A DNA stretch of 64,000 nt from contig CH672415.1 in assembly GCA_000153145.1 (NCBI GenBank), forward strand, positions 1,178,750-1,242,749. The letters run 5' to 3'. Positions 1 to 7,027 of the stretch are shown in pieces. Position numbers and translations under genes: made by a program. The notes beneath the pieces were generated by a model. The model saw only the letters and a program-made list of their open reading frames with translations. It was not told the DNA's origin and ran no database searches. The stretch is from a marine actinobacterium PHSC20C1. GTDB lineage: Bacteria > Actinomycetota > Actinomycetes > Actinomycetales > Microbacteriaceae. Position 1 is the first letter of the stretch. Every line of letters begins with the position of its first letter.

Positions 1-68
1 ACCAGCACGCAACTCGTATTTGCCCCGACGCTGAATAGTGTCGGGGCCACAACTCGTTTCGTGCTGGT
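1..68. terminator. Long two-part stem-loop after the surface-protein gene
   Basis: The outer arms ACCAGCACG (1-9) and CGTGCTGGT (60-68) and the inner arms GCCCCGAC (22-29) and GTCGGGGC (40-47) can fold into one long hairpin. It starts right at the stop codon of the unshifted frame of the upstream minus-strand gene. Between the outer and inner stems both arms carry the same direct 8-mer CAACTCGT (10-17 and 50-57), which cannot pair and would form an internal loop. Any T-tract would lie outside the window, so the terminator role is inferred. Confidence 0.6.
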
Positions 69-146
69 TAGCTCATCTCAGCATCCATACGACGACGAAC
101 GTAGATCGCTGCTGCTCCGAGCAGGATCATGCTCGTGACGCCAACC
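68..146 (-). pseudogene. Out-of-frame membrane anchor of the surface protein
   Basis: Read on the minus strand one frame away from the main ORF, this stretch gives VGVTSMILLGAAAIYVRRR and then MDAEMS and a stop at 68-70. That is a transmembrane helix with a positively charged tail, the normal end of a sorting signal. Restoring one G in the TGGTGG-TTGGC stretch (about 141-150) would join LPTLAFTG to this tail. It is either a real mutation that would release the protein or a sequencing error. Confidence 0.7.
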
Positions 147-1821
147 ACCAGAGGGGACCGTTTCCCCCGCCACCGGTAAATGCGAGCGTCGGAAGGGCAA
201 GTGTTTCCAGCTGGGTGTCGTCGACTTCTCCACATTCACTATCGCTTGGTACCACGAAGGAGAAGGCAGGCGGATCAACCCAGTCGAACTCGAGCCCGTT
301 GGGGTCAACCACTTGCGCAGTTACTTCAACCAGGCCGGGGCCGGCTACCGTGTAGGTGCCAGCGACGATTCCGGTCACACCGTTCACGGTGAAGGTGACA
401 AGCGAGGGGTCATAACCCTCAGCAACGCCAAGACGGTAGCTTCCCGCAACGCTGCAACTGGTCTGGACAAACGTAACCGCCGGCATCACAAGCCCGAGCG
501 TCACCAGATCACACTCAGGATCAGAGGGATCCAGTTGCGGCGCGAACGTGCCTGCGAACGTGAGAGTTGTTGTGCCCGCCGCGACCTGCTGGTCTGGGCC
601 TCCACTGACGAATTCAGCGCCAGCACTCGCGGTCGCCGTCACGCTGTAATCCTGAGGGCCCTCGGGATCAGTAATTTCACCCCAGGTTGCGTTCGTTATC
701 GGTCCCAAGATGAGCTGCTGCGGCGCATTACACGTTGCATCAAGGAAGCTCACCTCCGCGGTTGCCCTCACGACCTCAACAGGGCCGCACTCATAGATTT
801 CCTGTTCGCTAAGTGCGCGCACCTTCTCAACCGTCGTCTCTTTCACCTTGACGGAGCCGTAGTAGAAGCTGCGAACAATAGTGACCGTCGCGAAGCCGTC
901 ATCTTCGGCAGTCGCACACGTGAACTCCGTAGAGCGCTCCACTTTCTTTGACGCACACAGTGCGCTGTCATCACTGGCAACAATGAAGGATGGCGTTGTT
1001 GCGTCGAAGTTGCCGCTGTCGTTGACGTCTTCGCCCAGTTCGCTCACCAGCATGAGCACTGGCTGATCACCGGACTTCAGAACCCATCCGCTCGGATGAC
1101 TATTGCTGGCCTCAAACTGGCAAACGTACACTTGTTCAACCTGCGGATCACAGTCGCGCGCTTCGCCTTCCGTGAGGGCGCGAGTCGTGTGCTCAATCGT
1201 GAAACCCACTTGGGTCGCGCCGTAGAACAGCCGTGTCGTCGTCGTGATGTTCACAACTCCGCTGTACTGATACGTGGGACAAACAATCTCTTCGTCGACC
1301 GAGACTTCGGAGTAGGAGCACAAGCTCGCGTCATCACTGTCCACTACGAACGAAGGCTGTTTGTCGTTGAACGTTCCTGTGTCGTTGACATCGTCACCGA
1401 GCGCATTCACACTCACGTGGATGGGCTGCTTGCCCTCCTTCAGGCGGAAGCCCGATGGCGAGTTCTCGCTGGAGACGAACTTGCAGACCCACGCTTTCTT
1501 TTCGTCGCCGTCTTGGTTCCCGGGATCCGGTTTGGCTTGGGTTTGAACTCGAGATTGCGTTGTGGCCTGTGTTTGAACCGAGGCTACGGATTTGGCGGCT
1601 GCAGGCGCAGGCGCCGCTGGGGCTGGGTCAGGAGCAGGAGCATCCTTCGTTACGCCGCTGGGATCGGATTCCGATTCTCCGGTTTGACTGTTGGGCGCCG
1701 TGGTTTCGACGACAACCGCAGGCTCAACTTCGTCGGCAAATGCGGGTGCGGATACTCCAAGAAGGGCACCGCCTGTAAGCGCAATACTGGCAACCGTCGC
1801 CAATAGTTTTTTCATGAACAT
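127..1821 (-). CDS. Secreted LAFTG-type surface protein, anchor frameshifted
   Basis: The 564-residue product has a signal peptide (MKK start, hydrophobic core, APAFA/D cleavage near residue 29) and a Pro/Ala/Gln-rich linker to about residue 105. Two tandem repeats of about 115 residues follow (111-225 and 232-346). They share V-C-x-F, PSG, LGxDVND and PSFxV-SDD motifs and conserved cysteines. Two shorter beta-rich Cys-containing segments follow. The C-terminus has LPTLAFTG (543-550), an actinobacterial sortase-like signal, but the reading frame stops 14 residues later, before any membrane segment. Another frame continues from near base 145 to a stop at 68 and encodes a hydrophobic helix plus an RRR tail, as expected for the missing anchor. 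The start has weak GAAAG upstream; an ATG two codons downstream is possible. Ligand unknown. Confidence 0.8.
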   Translation of the reverse strand: MFMKKLLATVASIALTGGALLGVSAPAFADEVEPAVVVETTAPNSQTGESESDPSGVTKDAPAPDPAPAAPAPAAAKSVASVQTQATTQSRVQTQAKPDPGNQDGDEKKAWVCKFVSSENSPSGFRLKEGKQPIHVSVNALGDDVNDTGTFNDKQPSFVVDSDDASLCSYSEVSVDEEIVCPTYQYSGVVNITTTTRLFYGATQVGFTIEHTTRALTEGEARDCDPQVEQVYVCQFEASNSHPSGWVLKSGDQPVLMLVSELGEDVNDSGNFDATTPSFIVASDDSALCASKKVERSTEFTCATAEDDGFATVTIVRSFYYGSVKVKETTVEKVRALSEQEIYECGPVEVVRATAEVSFLDATCNAPQQLILGPITNATWGEITDPEGPQDYSVTATASAGAEFVSGGPDQQVAAGTTTLTFAGTFAPQLDPSDPECDLVTLGLVMPAVTFVQTSCSVAGSYRLGVAEGYDPSLVTFTVNGVTGIVAGTYTVAGPGLVEVTAQVVDPNGLEFDWVDPPAFSFVVPSDSECGEVDDTQLETLALPTLAFTGGGGNGPLWWLASRA

Positions 1822-1970
1822 GATGGGCAGCTTTCTGCGGGGAGGAAGTTACATTCCGGCGCGTCGGCACGCAGCTGCAGAGTCGCGGCCGTCATTGGCG
1901 CACGATCGGGAGTGCGAGCGCATATACGGGGGTAAACGCGCCGCGGGGTGAGGTTCGGGCATCACCTTCT

Positions 1971-2013
1971 TCAGCACCATCGGGGGCAACCGAGGGGTTC
2001 GGTCTGGTGCTGA
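1971..2013. repeat. Inverted repeat in the upstream region of the surface-protein gene
   Basis: TCAGCACCA (1971-1979) and TGGTGCTGA (2005-2013) are perfect 9-base complementary arms around a G-rich 25-base loop. A second small hairpin, CCCCC-TGTT-GGGGG, lies at 2029-2042. Both are in the 314-base gap 1822-2135 between divergently transcribed genes, which holds no gene I can support. They may be regulatory or structured leader elements. Confidence 0.4.
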
Positions 2014-2135
2014 GCACAAAATAGCACGCCCCCTGTTGGGGGGACAGTAGACAATTGTGTCTGCCGAAGAGCGCTCGTCGCCAACCACGCCTTTACACAC
2101 GGCTAGCTAAGCTGAATCGACCGAGCGGAGCATCC

Positions 2136-2999
2136 ATGACCTCTTCACAGACGATCGCGATCACGGGTGCCAACTCTGGAATCGGCCTCCGCGCTACTGC
2201 TGCACTAGCGCGAGCGGGCCACACAGTACTTGCCCTCTGTCGGGATCCCGAGCGCTCCCGCATCGCAATCTCAACGGCGACCGGCAACGCAGCCAACGTC
2301 CAGATCATTCGTCTGGATCTTGCCGACCCCGACTCCATCCACACCGCGGCAGACGAGATTGCAACTCACGGCAGGCTCGACGCTCTCATCAACAACGCGG
2401 CCATCTTTGACCTCAATCAGCGAACCGCCGCCTTCACTGCACGCGGTCACGAGCTTTTTTGGGCGACGAACCACCTGGGACCTTTCGAGCTAACCGCACG
2501 ACTCAGTCCCCTGCTGGCGCAGGCTAAGCACTCGCGAATAATTTTCGTCGCCAGCAAGGGATTGATCACGATGCCGTTGCTTCGAATCCGGTTCGATGAG
2601 CTAGATTCCCCCGGCTGGTACAGCCCGACGAAGGCGTACTATCACGCAAAGCTTGCACAGGTGATGACTGCGGTGAGCCTCGCGGAGCGCGTGCCGGAGA
2701 ATGTAGCCGTCACGTGCATCCGCGTTCCTGCCGTCCGATTGGATGCCGCACGACTCGCCACTCAGCCGACGGTCCTCAGGGCGCTCTACGCCCCCAAGAA
2801 CGCCACAGCGGCCGACCCCGAAAAACTCGCAGCGACGTACCTTCGGGCAGCCACGAGCACAGTTGCGCCACAGGCTGTCTACATCGACGAAAACGACCGC
2901 CCCATTGCGCTGCCTCGAGCAGCACGAAACCTCAATGATCGCGAAAGACTGTGGTCCGTCTCAGCCGAAGCTACGGGCGCAAATGCGTGGGCCTGGTAG
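2136..2999 (+). CDS. Short-chain dehydrogenase/reductase
   Basis: A 287-residue classical SDR. The nucleotide-binding motif TGANSGIG is at residues 10-17, the NNAA motif at 86-89, the catalytic Ser at about 140 and the Y-x3-K pair at Y168/K172. It resembles the retinol-dehydrogenase/WW-domain oxidoreductase-like branch that acts as NAD(P)-dependent oxidoreductase on unidentified alcohols or ketones. The start at 2136 is chosen because GAGCGGAG lies just upstream and the Rossmann strand begins right after it; the frame stays open upstream to a GTG at 2055 without SDR features. It is monocistronic and ends just before a strong hairpin terminator and the edge of the tRNA-associated island, so it is probably host backbone. 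Substrate unknown. Confidence 0.85.
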   Translation: MTSSQTIAITGANSGIGLRATAALARAGHTVLALCRDPERSRIAISTATGNAANVQIIRLDLADPDSIHTAADEIATHGRLDALINNAAIFDLNQRTAAFTARGHELFWATNHLGPFELTARLSPLLAQAKHSRIIFVASKGLITMPLLRIRFDELDSPGWYSPTKAYYHAKLAQVMTAVSLAERVPENVAVTCIRVPAVRLDAARLATQPTVLRALYAPKNATAADPEKLAATYLRAATSTVAPQAVYIDENDRPIALPRAARNLNDRERLWSVSAEATGANAWAW

Positions 3000-3013
3000 C
3001 GGAGAAACAAAAA

Positions 3014-3050
3014 ACCCGGGGCTACGCAACTCGCGTAGATCCGGGCTTTC
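3014..3050. terminator. Bidirectional terminator at the island edge
   Basis: CCCGG (3015-3019) with CCGGG (3041-3045), extended by CTACGC/GCGTAG (3022-3027/3033-3038), forms a strong stem. A T-rich tract follows on the plus strand and a run of A (T on minus) precedes it. It can end the dehydrogenase transcript on plus, and it sits immediately 3' of the tRNA fragment on minus, as the tRNA-Lys terminator does at 16.2 kb. Confidence 0.8.
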
Positions 3051-3055
3051 TTTAT

Positions 3056-3094
3056 CTGTACACCCCCCGGGACTTGAACCCGGAACCCACTGAT
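3056..3094 (-). repeat. 3' fragment of a tRNA-Lys-like gene (putative att site, left)
   Basis: On the minus strand this 39-base segment spells the 3' side of the anticodon stem, the variable region, the whole T arm and the 3' acceptor strand of a tRNA. It matches 16226-16264, the 3' end of the intact tRNA-Lys, at 35 of 39 positions. Two of the four mismatches are a compensatory swap in the T stem (C-G for G-C). No 5' tRNA half is present upstream, so it cannot be a functional tRNA. In tRNA-targeted integration this is the signature of the displaced tRNA 3' end at the distal attachment site. Confidence 0.8.
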
Positions 3095-3105
3095 AGAGGG
3101 TCTTT

Positions 3106-3139
3106 GCATAATGTGTCCCCTATATCCGGGTAATTATGC
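3106..3139. repeat. Inverted repeat next to the tRNA fragment
   Basis: GCATAAT (3106-3112) and ATTATGC (3133-3139) flank a 20-base spacer just inside the left end of the island. It is AT-richer than its surroundings. Recombination or excision factor binding is possible but unproven. The rest of 3140-3335 shows nothing I can name. Confidence 0.3.
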
Positions 3140-3335
3140 CCCTGACCAGGAATTTCTTCGCGAGGCTCCCAGCCTGTGTGGCCCGCTCGTTCCCGGTCGG
3201 TCCTGCGAAAACCCTGGGCCTCCCAATAACAAACAGCAGCAAAGGTGCAGTTGATCCGGCTGTCTGATCGCCTGGGCGGCTATGCGGCTCACCGCGGACT
3301 CCCACGGTATTCCAGACGCCTGTTCGGAGCCGAAC

Positions 3336-4115
3336 TCAGTCAAACTCAGCAACCTCCACTACGAATGTTCCCCCAGCAATAGAGAGAGTCAGAATGCCGC
3401 CACTGGCTAGCGCGGACATCTCATCGGGAGTGATCGTGATCACGGTCGCCGGTGTCGGGCCGTAGAAGCTCAGAGCTTTGGAGACTGTGCGAACGATCGC
3501 ACGGCGGATATGTGCACATATAAGAGGAGTGTTTGACATACTCTTCCAGTGCGCGGCATCTGGTGAATACCAACCCCTTTGGCGCAAACACGCCCGTTTC
3601 CGGAGGCGTGATTTCCGCGGCCGTAAACCGACCTGGTTGGATGCGCCGGCGCCGATGCTGGTGTTGGCTGACTGATCGATCGCGGGGTTGAGTTCGGACC
3701 TACCAACTTTCGAAACCTCGGAATCCGGCAGGTGCATAAAGCTCGCCACCAGCTCACCTAAGCGCTGCGCATCAGCTCGGGACTTACCGGTCCTCGACCA
3801 GGAGGGGAATTTTGACGTAAGGGTGATGTCCTTGGTGATGACCTCGACAGTGGGAGCCTTGTCGCCGAGGTCAGGTCTGCGCACGTAACGGATGTCTTCG
3901 ACGCCAATCTCGGTATCAATCGCACCCACGCGCCGCAGAGAGTCCTGTCTGGTGATGAGGACGCGACGGCCGGTGATCACAACCCAGCCGGCATCGAGGA
4001 CGGGCAGGTTCCATTGGGAGCAGGATGCTTCCCCCATTGCGAGCACGCGCTCACCGAACCCGAGGCGAAGGGGCAGTATGCGCCCAAGTTCGCTAGGGAC
4101 TTCACCCTCGAACAC
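3336..4115 (-). CDS. Hypothetical protein with PH-like N-terminal region
   Basis: This 259-residue frame starts at a GTG with no clear ribosome site. Residues about 10-130 have the alternating strands and closing helix of a bacterial PH-like domain (WVVITGRRVLITR, then EVITKDITLTSKF, then a helix ending ELVASFMHL). The remainder is basic and low in recognisable features. The start is doubtful: a neighbouring frame (4133-4339) would fuse to it in frame if the run of eight G at 4151-4158 differed by one base. It lies at the distal end of the island, downstream of the sugar operon and on the same strand. Function unknown; it may be decaying. Confidence 0.45.
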   Translation of the reverse strand: MFEGEVPSELGRILPLRLGFGERVLAMGEASCSQWNLPVLDAGWVVITGRRVLITRQDSLRRVGAIDTEIGVEDIRYVRRPDLGDKAPTVEVITKDITLTSKFPSWSRTGKSRADAQRLGELVASFMHLPDSEVSKVGRSELNPAIDQSANTSIGAGASNQVGLRPRKSRLRKRACLRQRGWYSPDAAHWKSMSNTPLICAHIRRAIVRTVSKALSFYGPTPATVITITPDEMSALASGGILTLSIAGGTFVVEVAEFD

Positions 4116-4132
4116 GAGGATCGACGGCAGAA

Positions 4133-4339
4133 CTAGCGGTTTGGGCTCTTGGGGGGGGCTTGTCCTCGGATGGAGACCAGTGCCCGCTGCAACTGCCGCA
4201 CTAAGTCAGTCGCGTCCTTCGCGGCCCGGGACGTACTGCCAATCTTGATAGTTCTCTTTCCGGGAAGTTCGCTGACGCGCTCCGAGACGCGGGCACAGCC
4301 GCGACGACGGCGACAATAATGCCTGAAGCGGACTGACAT
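4133..4339 (-). pseudogene. Probable out-of-frame N-terminal part of the PH-like protein
   Basis: A 68-residue minus-strand frame ends 18 bases before the next ORF. Its last part (TDLVRQLQRALVSIRGQAPP) runs into a homopolymer of eight C on this strand (4151-4158). One extra C continues the reading as QEPKPLVLPSILVFEGEV, straight into the PH-like protein. This suggests a single gene split by a homopolymer indel. The first 25 residues are Arg/Cys-rich and unlikely to be real. Nothing else can be supported in 4340-4482. Confidence 0.35.
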
Positions 4340-4482
4340 TACGGCAGCTGCGGGCTAGCAGAATTGATCAATTCCGCTGTCCGAGAACTCCGCAGCAGCC
4401 CAGTTCGATGCCCATTGTCTCGTCGGACCAAACGGTGGCGATTGGTCGGGTTGGGTCTGAGATCGTCCAGATCCCGGATGTG

Positions 4483-5490
4483 TCACCCTTGGTTACTGAA
4501 AGCCGAATCAAACGAGGCGGCTGGAGGAGTCCAGAGAAGCTTGCGCACGAACGCCAACGCCTCAGGGGCACCATGGAGTCGGTCCATTCCGGCGTCCTCC
4601 CACTCGATGGAGATGGGGCCGGCATACCCAATAGTGTTGAGAGCTCGAAAACTAGCTTCCCAATCGACGCTGCCGTGGCCCGCCGAGACAAAGTCCCACG
4701 AGCGCCGAGGGTCGCCCCAAGGAAGGTGGGATGAGAGCCGGCCACGGCGTCCATCCACGGGGTTCATCGTCGTGTCTTTGCAATCCACATGATAAATACG
4801 ATCGGCAAAGTGGAGAATAAATGCAGCAGGATCGATGTCTTGCCACATCATGTGGGACGGATCCCAGTTCAAACCAAACGCGGGGCGGTTCCCAATCGCT
4901 TCGAGTGTTTGTTCGGTCGTGTACCAGTCATAGGCAATCTCACTGGGGTGCACTTCGAGCGCAAACCGAACGCCGTTGTCATCAAAAACATCCATGATGG
5001 GATTCCAGCGGTCAGCAAAATCTTGGTAGCCCGCTTCAATGACAGATGCGGGAACCGGCGGAAACATCGCAATATACGGCCAAATTTTTGAACCGGTAAA
5101 ACCCAGGACAGTGTCAACCCCAAATTTACGAGCCACGATACCCGTCAGCTTAAGTTCCTGAGCGGCGCGTTGACGAACCCCCTCGGCTTCACCATCGCCC
5201 CAAACCTTCGAGCCTACGATGGCCTGATGGCGAAAATCTATGGGATCATCGCACACGGCTTGACCCTTGAGGTGATTAGAAATTGCATAAAGCTTCAGAT
5301 TGTAACGATCGAGGATGTCGAGACGTTCCTGAACGTATGAGTCATCTTCGGCGGCACGCCACACGTCAAGGTGCTCTCCAGAGCAGGCAATTTCCAGTCC
5401 GTCATAACCCCACCCGCTGGCATACTTAGCGACCTGTTCAAGCGGAAGATCGGCCCACTGTCCGGTAAAAAGGGTGATTGGTCTCGTCAT
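4483..5490 (-). CDS. TIM-barrel sugar isomerase/epimerase-family enzyme (LgdB1-type candidate)
   Basis: A 335-residue member of the xylose-isomerase-like TIM barrel family. The metal ligands expected for the fold are visible as E179 (ALEVHPSE), D210 and H213 (NWDPSH), H234 (YHVDCKD) and E296 (SIEWED). The start is firm, with AGAGGAG eight bases upstream. It is the last gene of the island sugar operon, 27 bases after an oxidoreductase gene. Enzymes of this family in such clusters isomerise, epimerise, dehydrate or eliminate 3-keto-sugars. In the levoglucosan pathway (LgdA, LgdB1, LgdB2, LgdC) two such barrels do beta-elimination and hydration. That assignment is inference; the family placement is secure. 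Confidence 0.85.
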   Translation of the reverse strand: MTRPITLFTGQWADLPLEQVAKYASGWGYDGLEIACSGEHLDVWRAAEDDSYVQERLDILDRYNLKLYAISNHLKGQAVCDDPIDFRHQAIVGSKVWGDGEAEGVRQRAAQELKLTGIVARKFGVDTVLGFTGSKIWPYIAMFPPVPASVIEAGYQDFADRWNPIMDVFDDNGVRFALEVHPSEIAYDWYTTEQTLEAIGNRPAFGLNWDPSHMMWQDIDPAAFILHFADRIYHVDCKDTTMNPVDGRRGRLSSHLPWGDPRRSWDFVSAGHGSVDWEASFRALNTIGYAGPISIEWEDAGMDRLHGAPEALAFVRKLLWTPPAASFDSAFSNQG

Positions 5491-5517
5491 TGGTGCTCCT
5501 CTGAACTCACTGCGAAT

Positions 5518-6648
5518 CTAGCGGGTTGCCGGCGCGGTTGCGACCGAGATGGGGCCACCGGCTCTCGGTGCCGTTATGCGAGCGACGTCCACCCATTGCC
5601 GTAACTTCGCCGATTCGAGCACGGCTTGAGTAATGTTTGCGGCTCGGAGGCCATCGTCAAAGGTAGGGAGACCCTCGACAACGTCCCCTCGAAAAGAAGC
5701 GTATGCATCTGTGATGAACGCGTTGAATGCGTCTTGATACCCCTGGGGGTGACCGGCCGGTAGGTAGGAAAGCTCTTGGACAGAAGCCACTGCCATCTCG
5801 ACGGACCCGATGCTCATGTTTGTCGAGCCACTCGGGCTGGAGGTGGAGAACTCTCCCGGGCGCTCCTGGTTCCACTCAAACGACTCGAGCTCCCCATCGA
5901 AGGAAAACGCCAACCGGTTCTTGCGTCCATGTGAAATCTGACTGGCGATGAGAGTACCCGAAGCACCGCGATCCGTTTCAAACAAAATGGAGGCGGCGTC
6001 TTCCGTAGCGCCCCGAGCCGGATGCGGCCGCGCGAGCGTGGAAACGAGGCGCGTGATTCTGTGGCCGGTGACAAATTCCATGGCATCACACCAATGCACC
6101 CCGATATCGGCGAACGTCCGAGACGCTCCCCCGACACTTTTGTCTACACGCCAGTTTGTTGCCGTGGCAAGTGCAAGCCAATCCTGAAGGTAAGAACCGT
6201 GTAAAAGGTGCATTTCACCAGCGTCGCCACGTGCAATCCTCGAACGAATCTCACGGACAGCGGGGTAATAGCGGTAAATGAAAGGAACCGCTGTGAGAGT
6301 TTTCGACTCAGCGCCTCGACTAACGAGGTTGGTAGCATCGGCCACAGAGGTGGCAAGAGGTTTTTCGCACACCACAGGTTTTCCAACTGCGATGGCAAGC
6401 CCTGCCTGCTCCGCGTGAAAAGTATTGGGAGTGCACACGTGAACCACATCGACGGTGTCCGATTCAATCAGGTCGAGGGTATTTTCAGCGATTGTACTGA
6501 TACCCAGCCGCTGTCCCGCCCGCGCGGACTGCTCGGGGGATGAACTCGAAATCATGACGACCTCATGCCCGGCGGCTCGGATCGCCCGCGAGTGCACTTC
6601 GGCCATAAAGCCACCCCCAAGAATGCCGGCTCGCAAGTGAGGAACCAT
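5518..6648 (-). CDS. Gfo/Idh/MocA oxidoreductase (second dehydrogenase/reductase)
   Basis: A 376-residue NAD(P)-dependent sugar oxidoreductase. The Rossmann motif GILGGGFM is at residues 8-15, the EKPLA motif with K96 follows, and the catalytic-type D181-x3-H185 is in the substrate domain. Its ATG overlaps the stop of the truncated ATPase gene by one base (TAATG), implying translational coupling. It is clearly diverged from the other oxidoreductase at 7028-8218, so the pair probably does two different steps, for example oxidation of an incoming sugar and reduction of a 3-keto intermediate. A role like 3-ketoglucose reductase (LgdC) is possible but not shown by the sequence. Confidence 0.87.
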   Translation of the reverse strand: MVPHLRAGILGGGFMAEVHSRAIRAAGHEVVMISSSSPEQSARAGQRLGISTIAENTLDLIESDTVDVVHVCTPNTFHAEQAGLAIAVGKPVVCEKPLATSVADATNLVSRGAESKTLTAVPFIYRYYPAVREIRSRIARGDAGEMHLLHGSYLQDWLALATATNWRVDKSVGGASRTFADIGVHWCDAMEFVTGHRITRLVSTLARPHPARGATEDAASILFETDRGASGTLIASQISHGRKNRLAFSFDGELESFEWNQERPGEFSTSSPSGSTNMSIGSVEMAVASVQELSYLPAGHPQGYQDAFNAFITDAYASFRGDVVEGLPTFDDGLRAANITQAVLESAKLRQWVDVARITAPRAGGPISVATAPATR

Positions 6649-7022
6649 TAGTTCGTCTTCTTCTTGCTCGACAGAGCGACTGCGACGGTGATGCGATCCG
6701 CGACACGATAGACCTCTTGCCGCACGGTGAGGGTCGGAATCAGACTGAACTCCTGGAAGACCATACCGATGCCTGCAACCCGCGCGGCGAAGGTATTGGT
6801 CAACGAGACGATCTCTCTCAGGACTTTGACTGCACCACTGTCGCGGTGGTACACCCCCTGCAATATCTTCATTAGCGTCGACTTGCCGGCACCATTTTCA
6901 CCGGCAAGGGCGTGAACTTCGCCGACCATCAATTCGAAATTGACTTCTCGAAGAACCGGGACGCTGTTGAATGCCTTGGTGATGTCGGTCATCTCGACCG
7001 CGAGAACAGGAGACGTGGACAT
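6648..7022 (-). pseudogene. Truncated sugar ABC transporter ATPase
   Basis: Only 124 residues remain of a ribose/galactose-type ATPase of about 500. The Walker A motif GENGAGKST and the Q-loop segment GMVFQEFSLIPTLT are intact. After about residue 104 the similarity stops and a short tail, RITVAVALSSKKKTN, follows. The signature motif, Walker B and the whole second ATPase half are missing. The tail resembles the end of a ribose-type permease, so an in-frame deletion across an ATPase-permease pair is one explanation. The start is chosen five bases after the preceding stop. It cannot hydrolyse ATP as a normal subunit; a complete ATPase lies at 10324-11877. Confidence 0.75.
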
Positions 7023-7027
7023 GTACG

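Noticed and set aside
1096-1806. Long plus-strand open frame opposite the surface-protein gene
   Set aside because: It is a shadow of the minus-strand gene, Arg-rich and without a ribosome site or domain pattern.
3056-3129. A second complete tRNA gene at the left island end
   Set aside because: No D arm or 5' acceptor strand can be found and the anticodon loop is incomplete; only the 3' part is tRNA-like.
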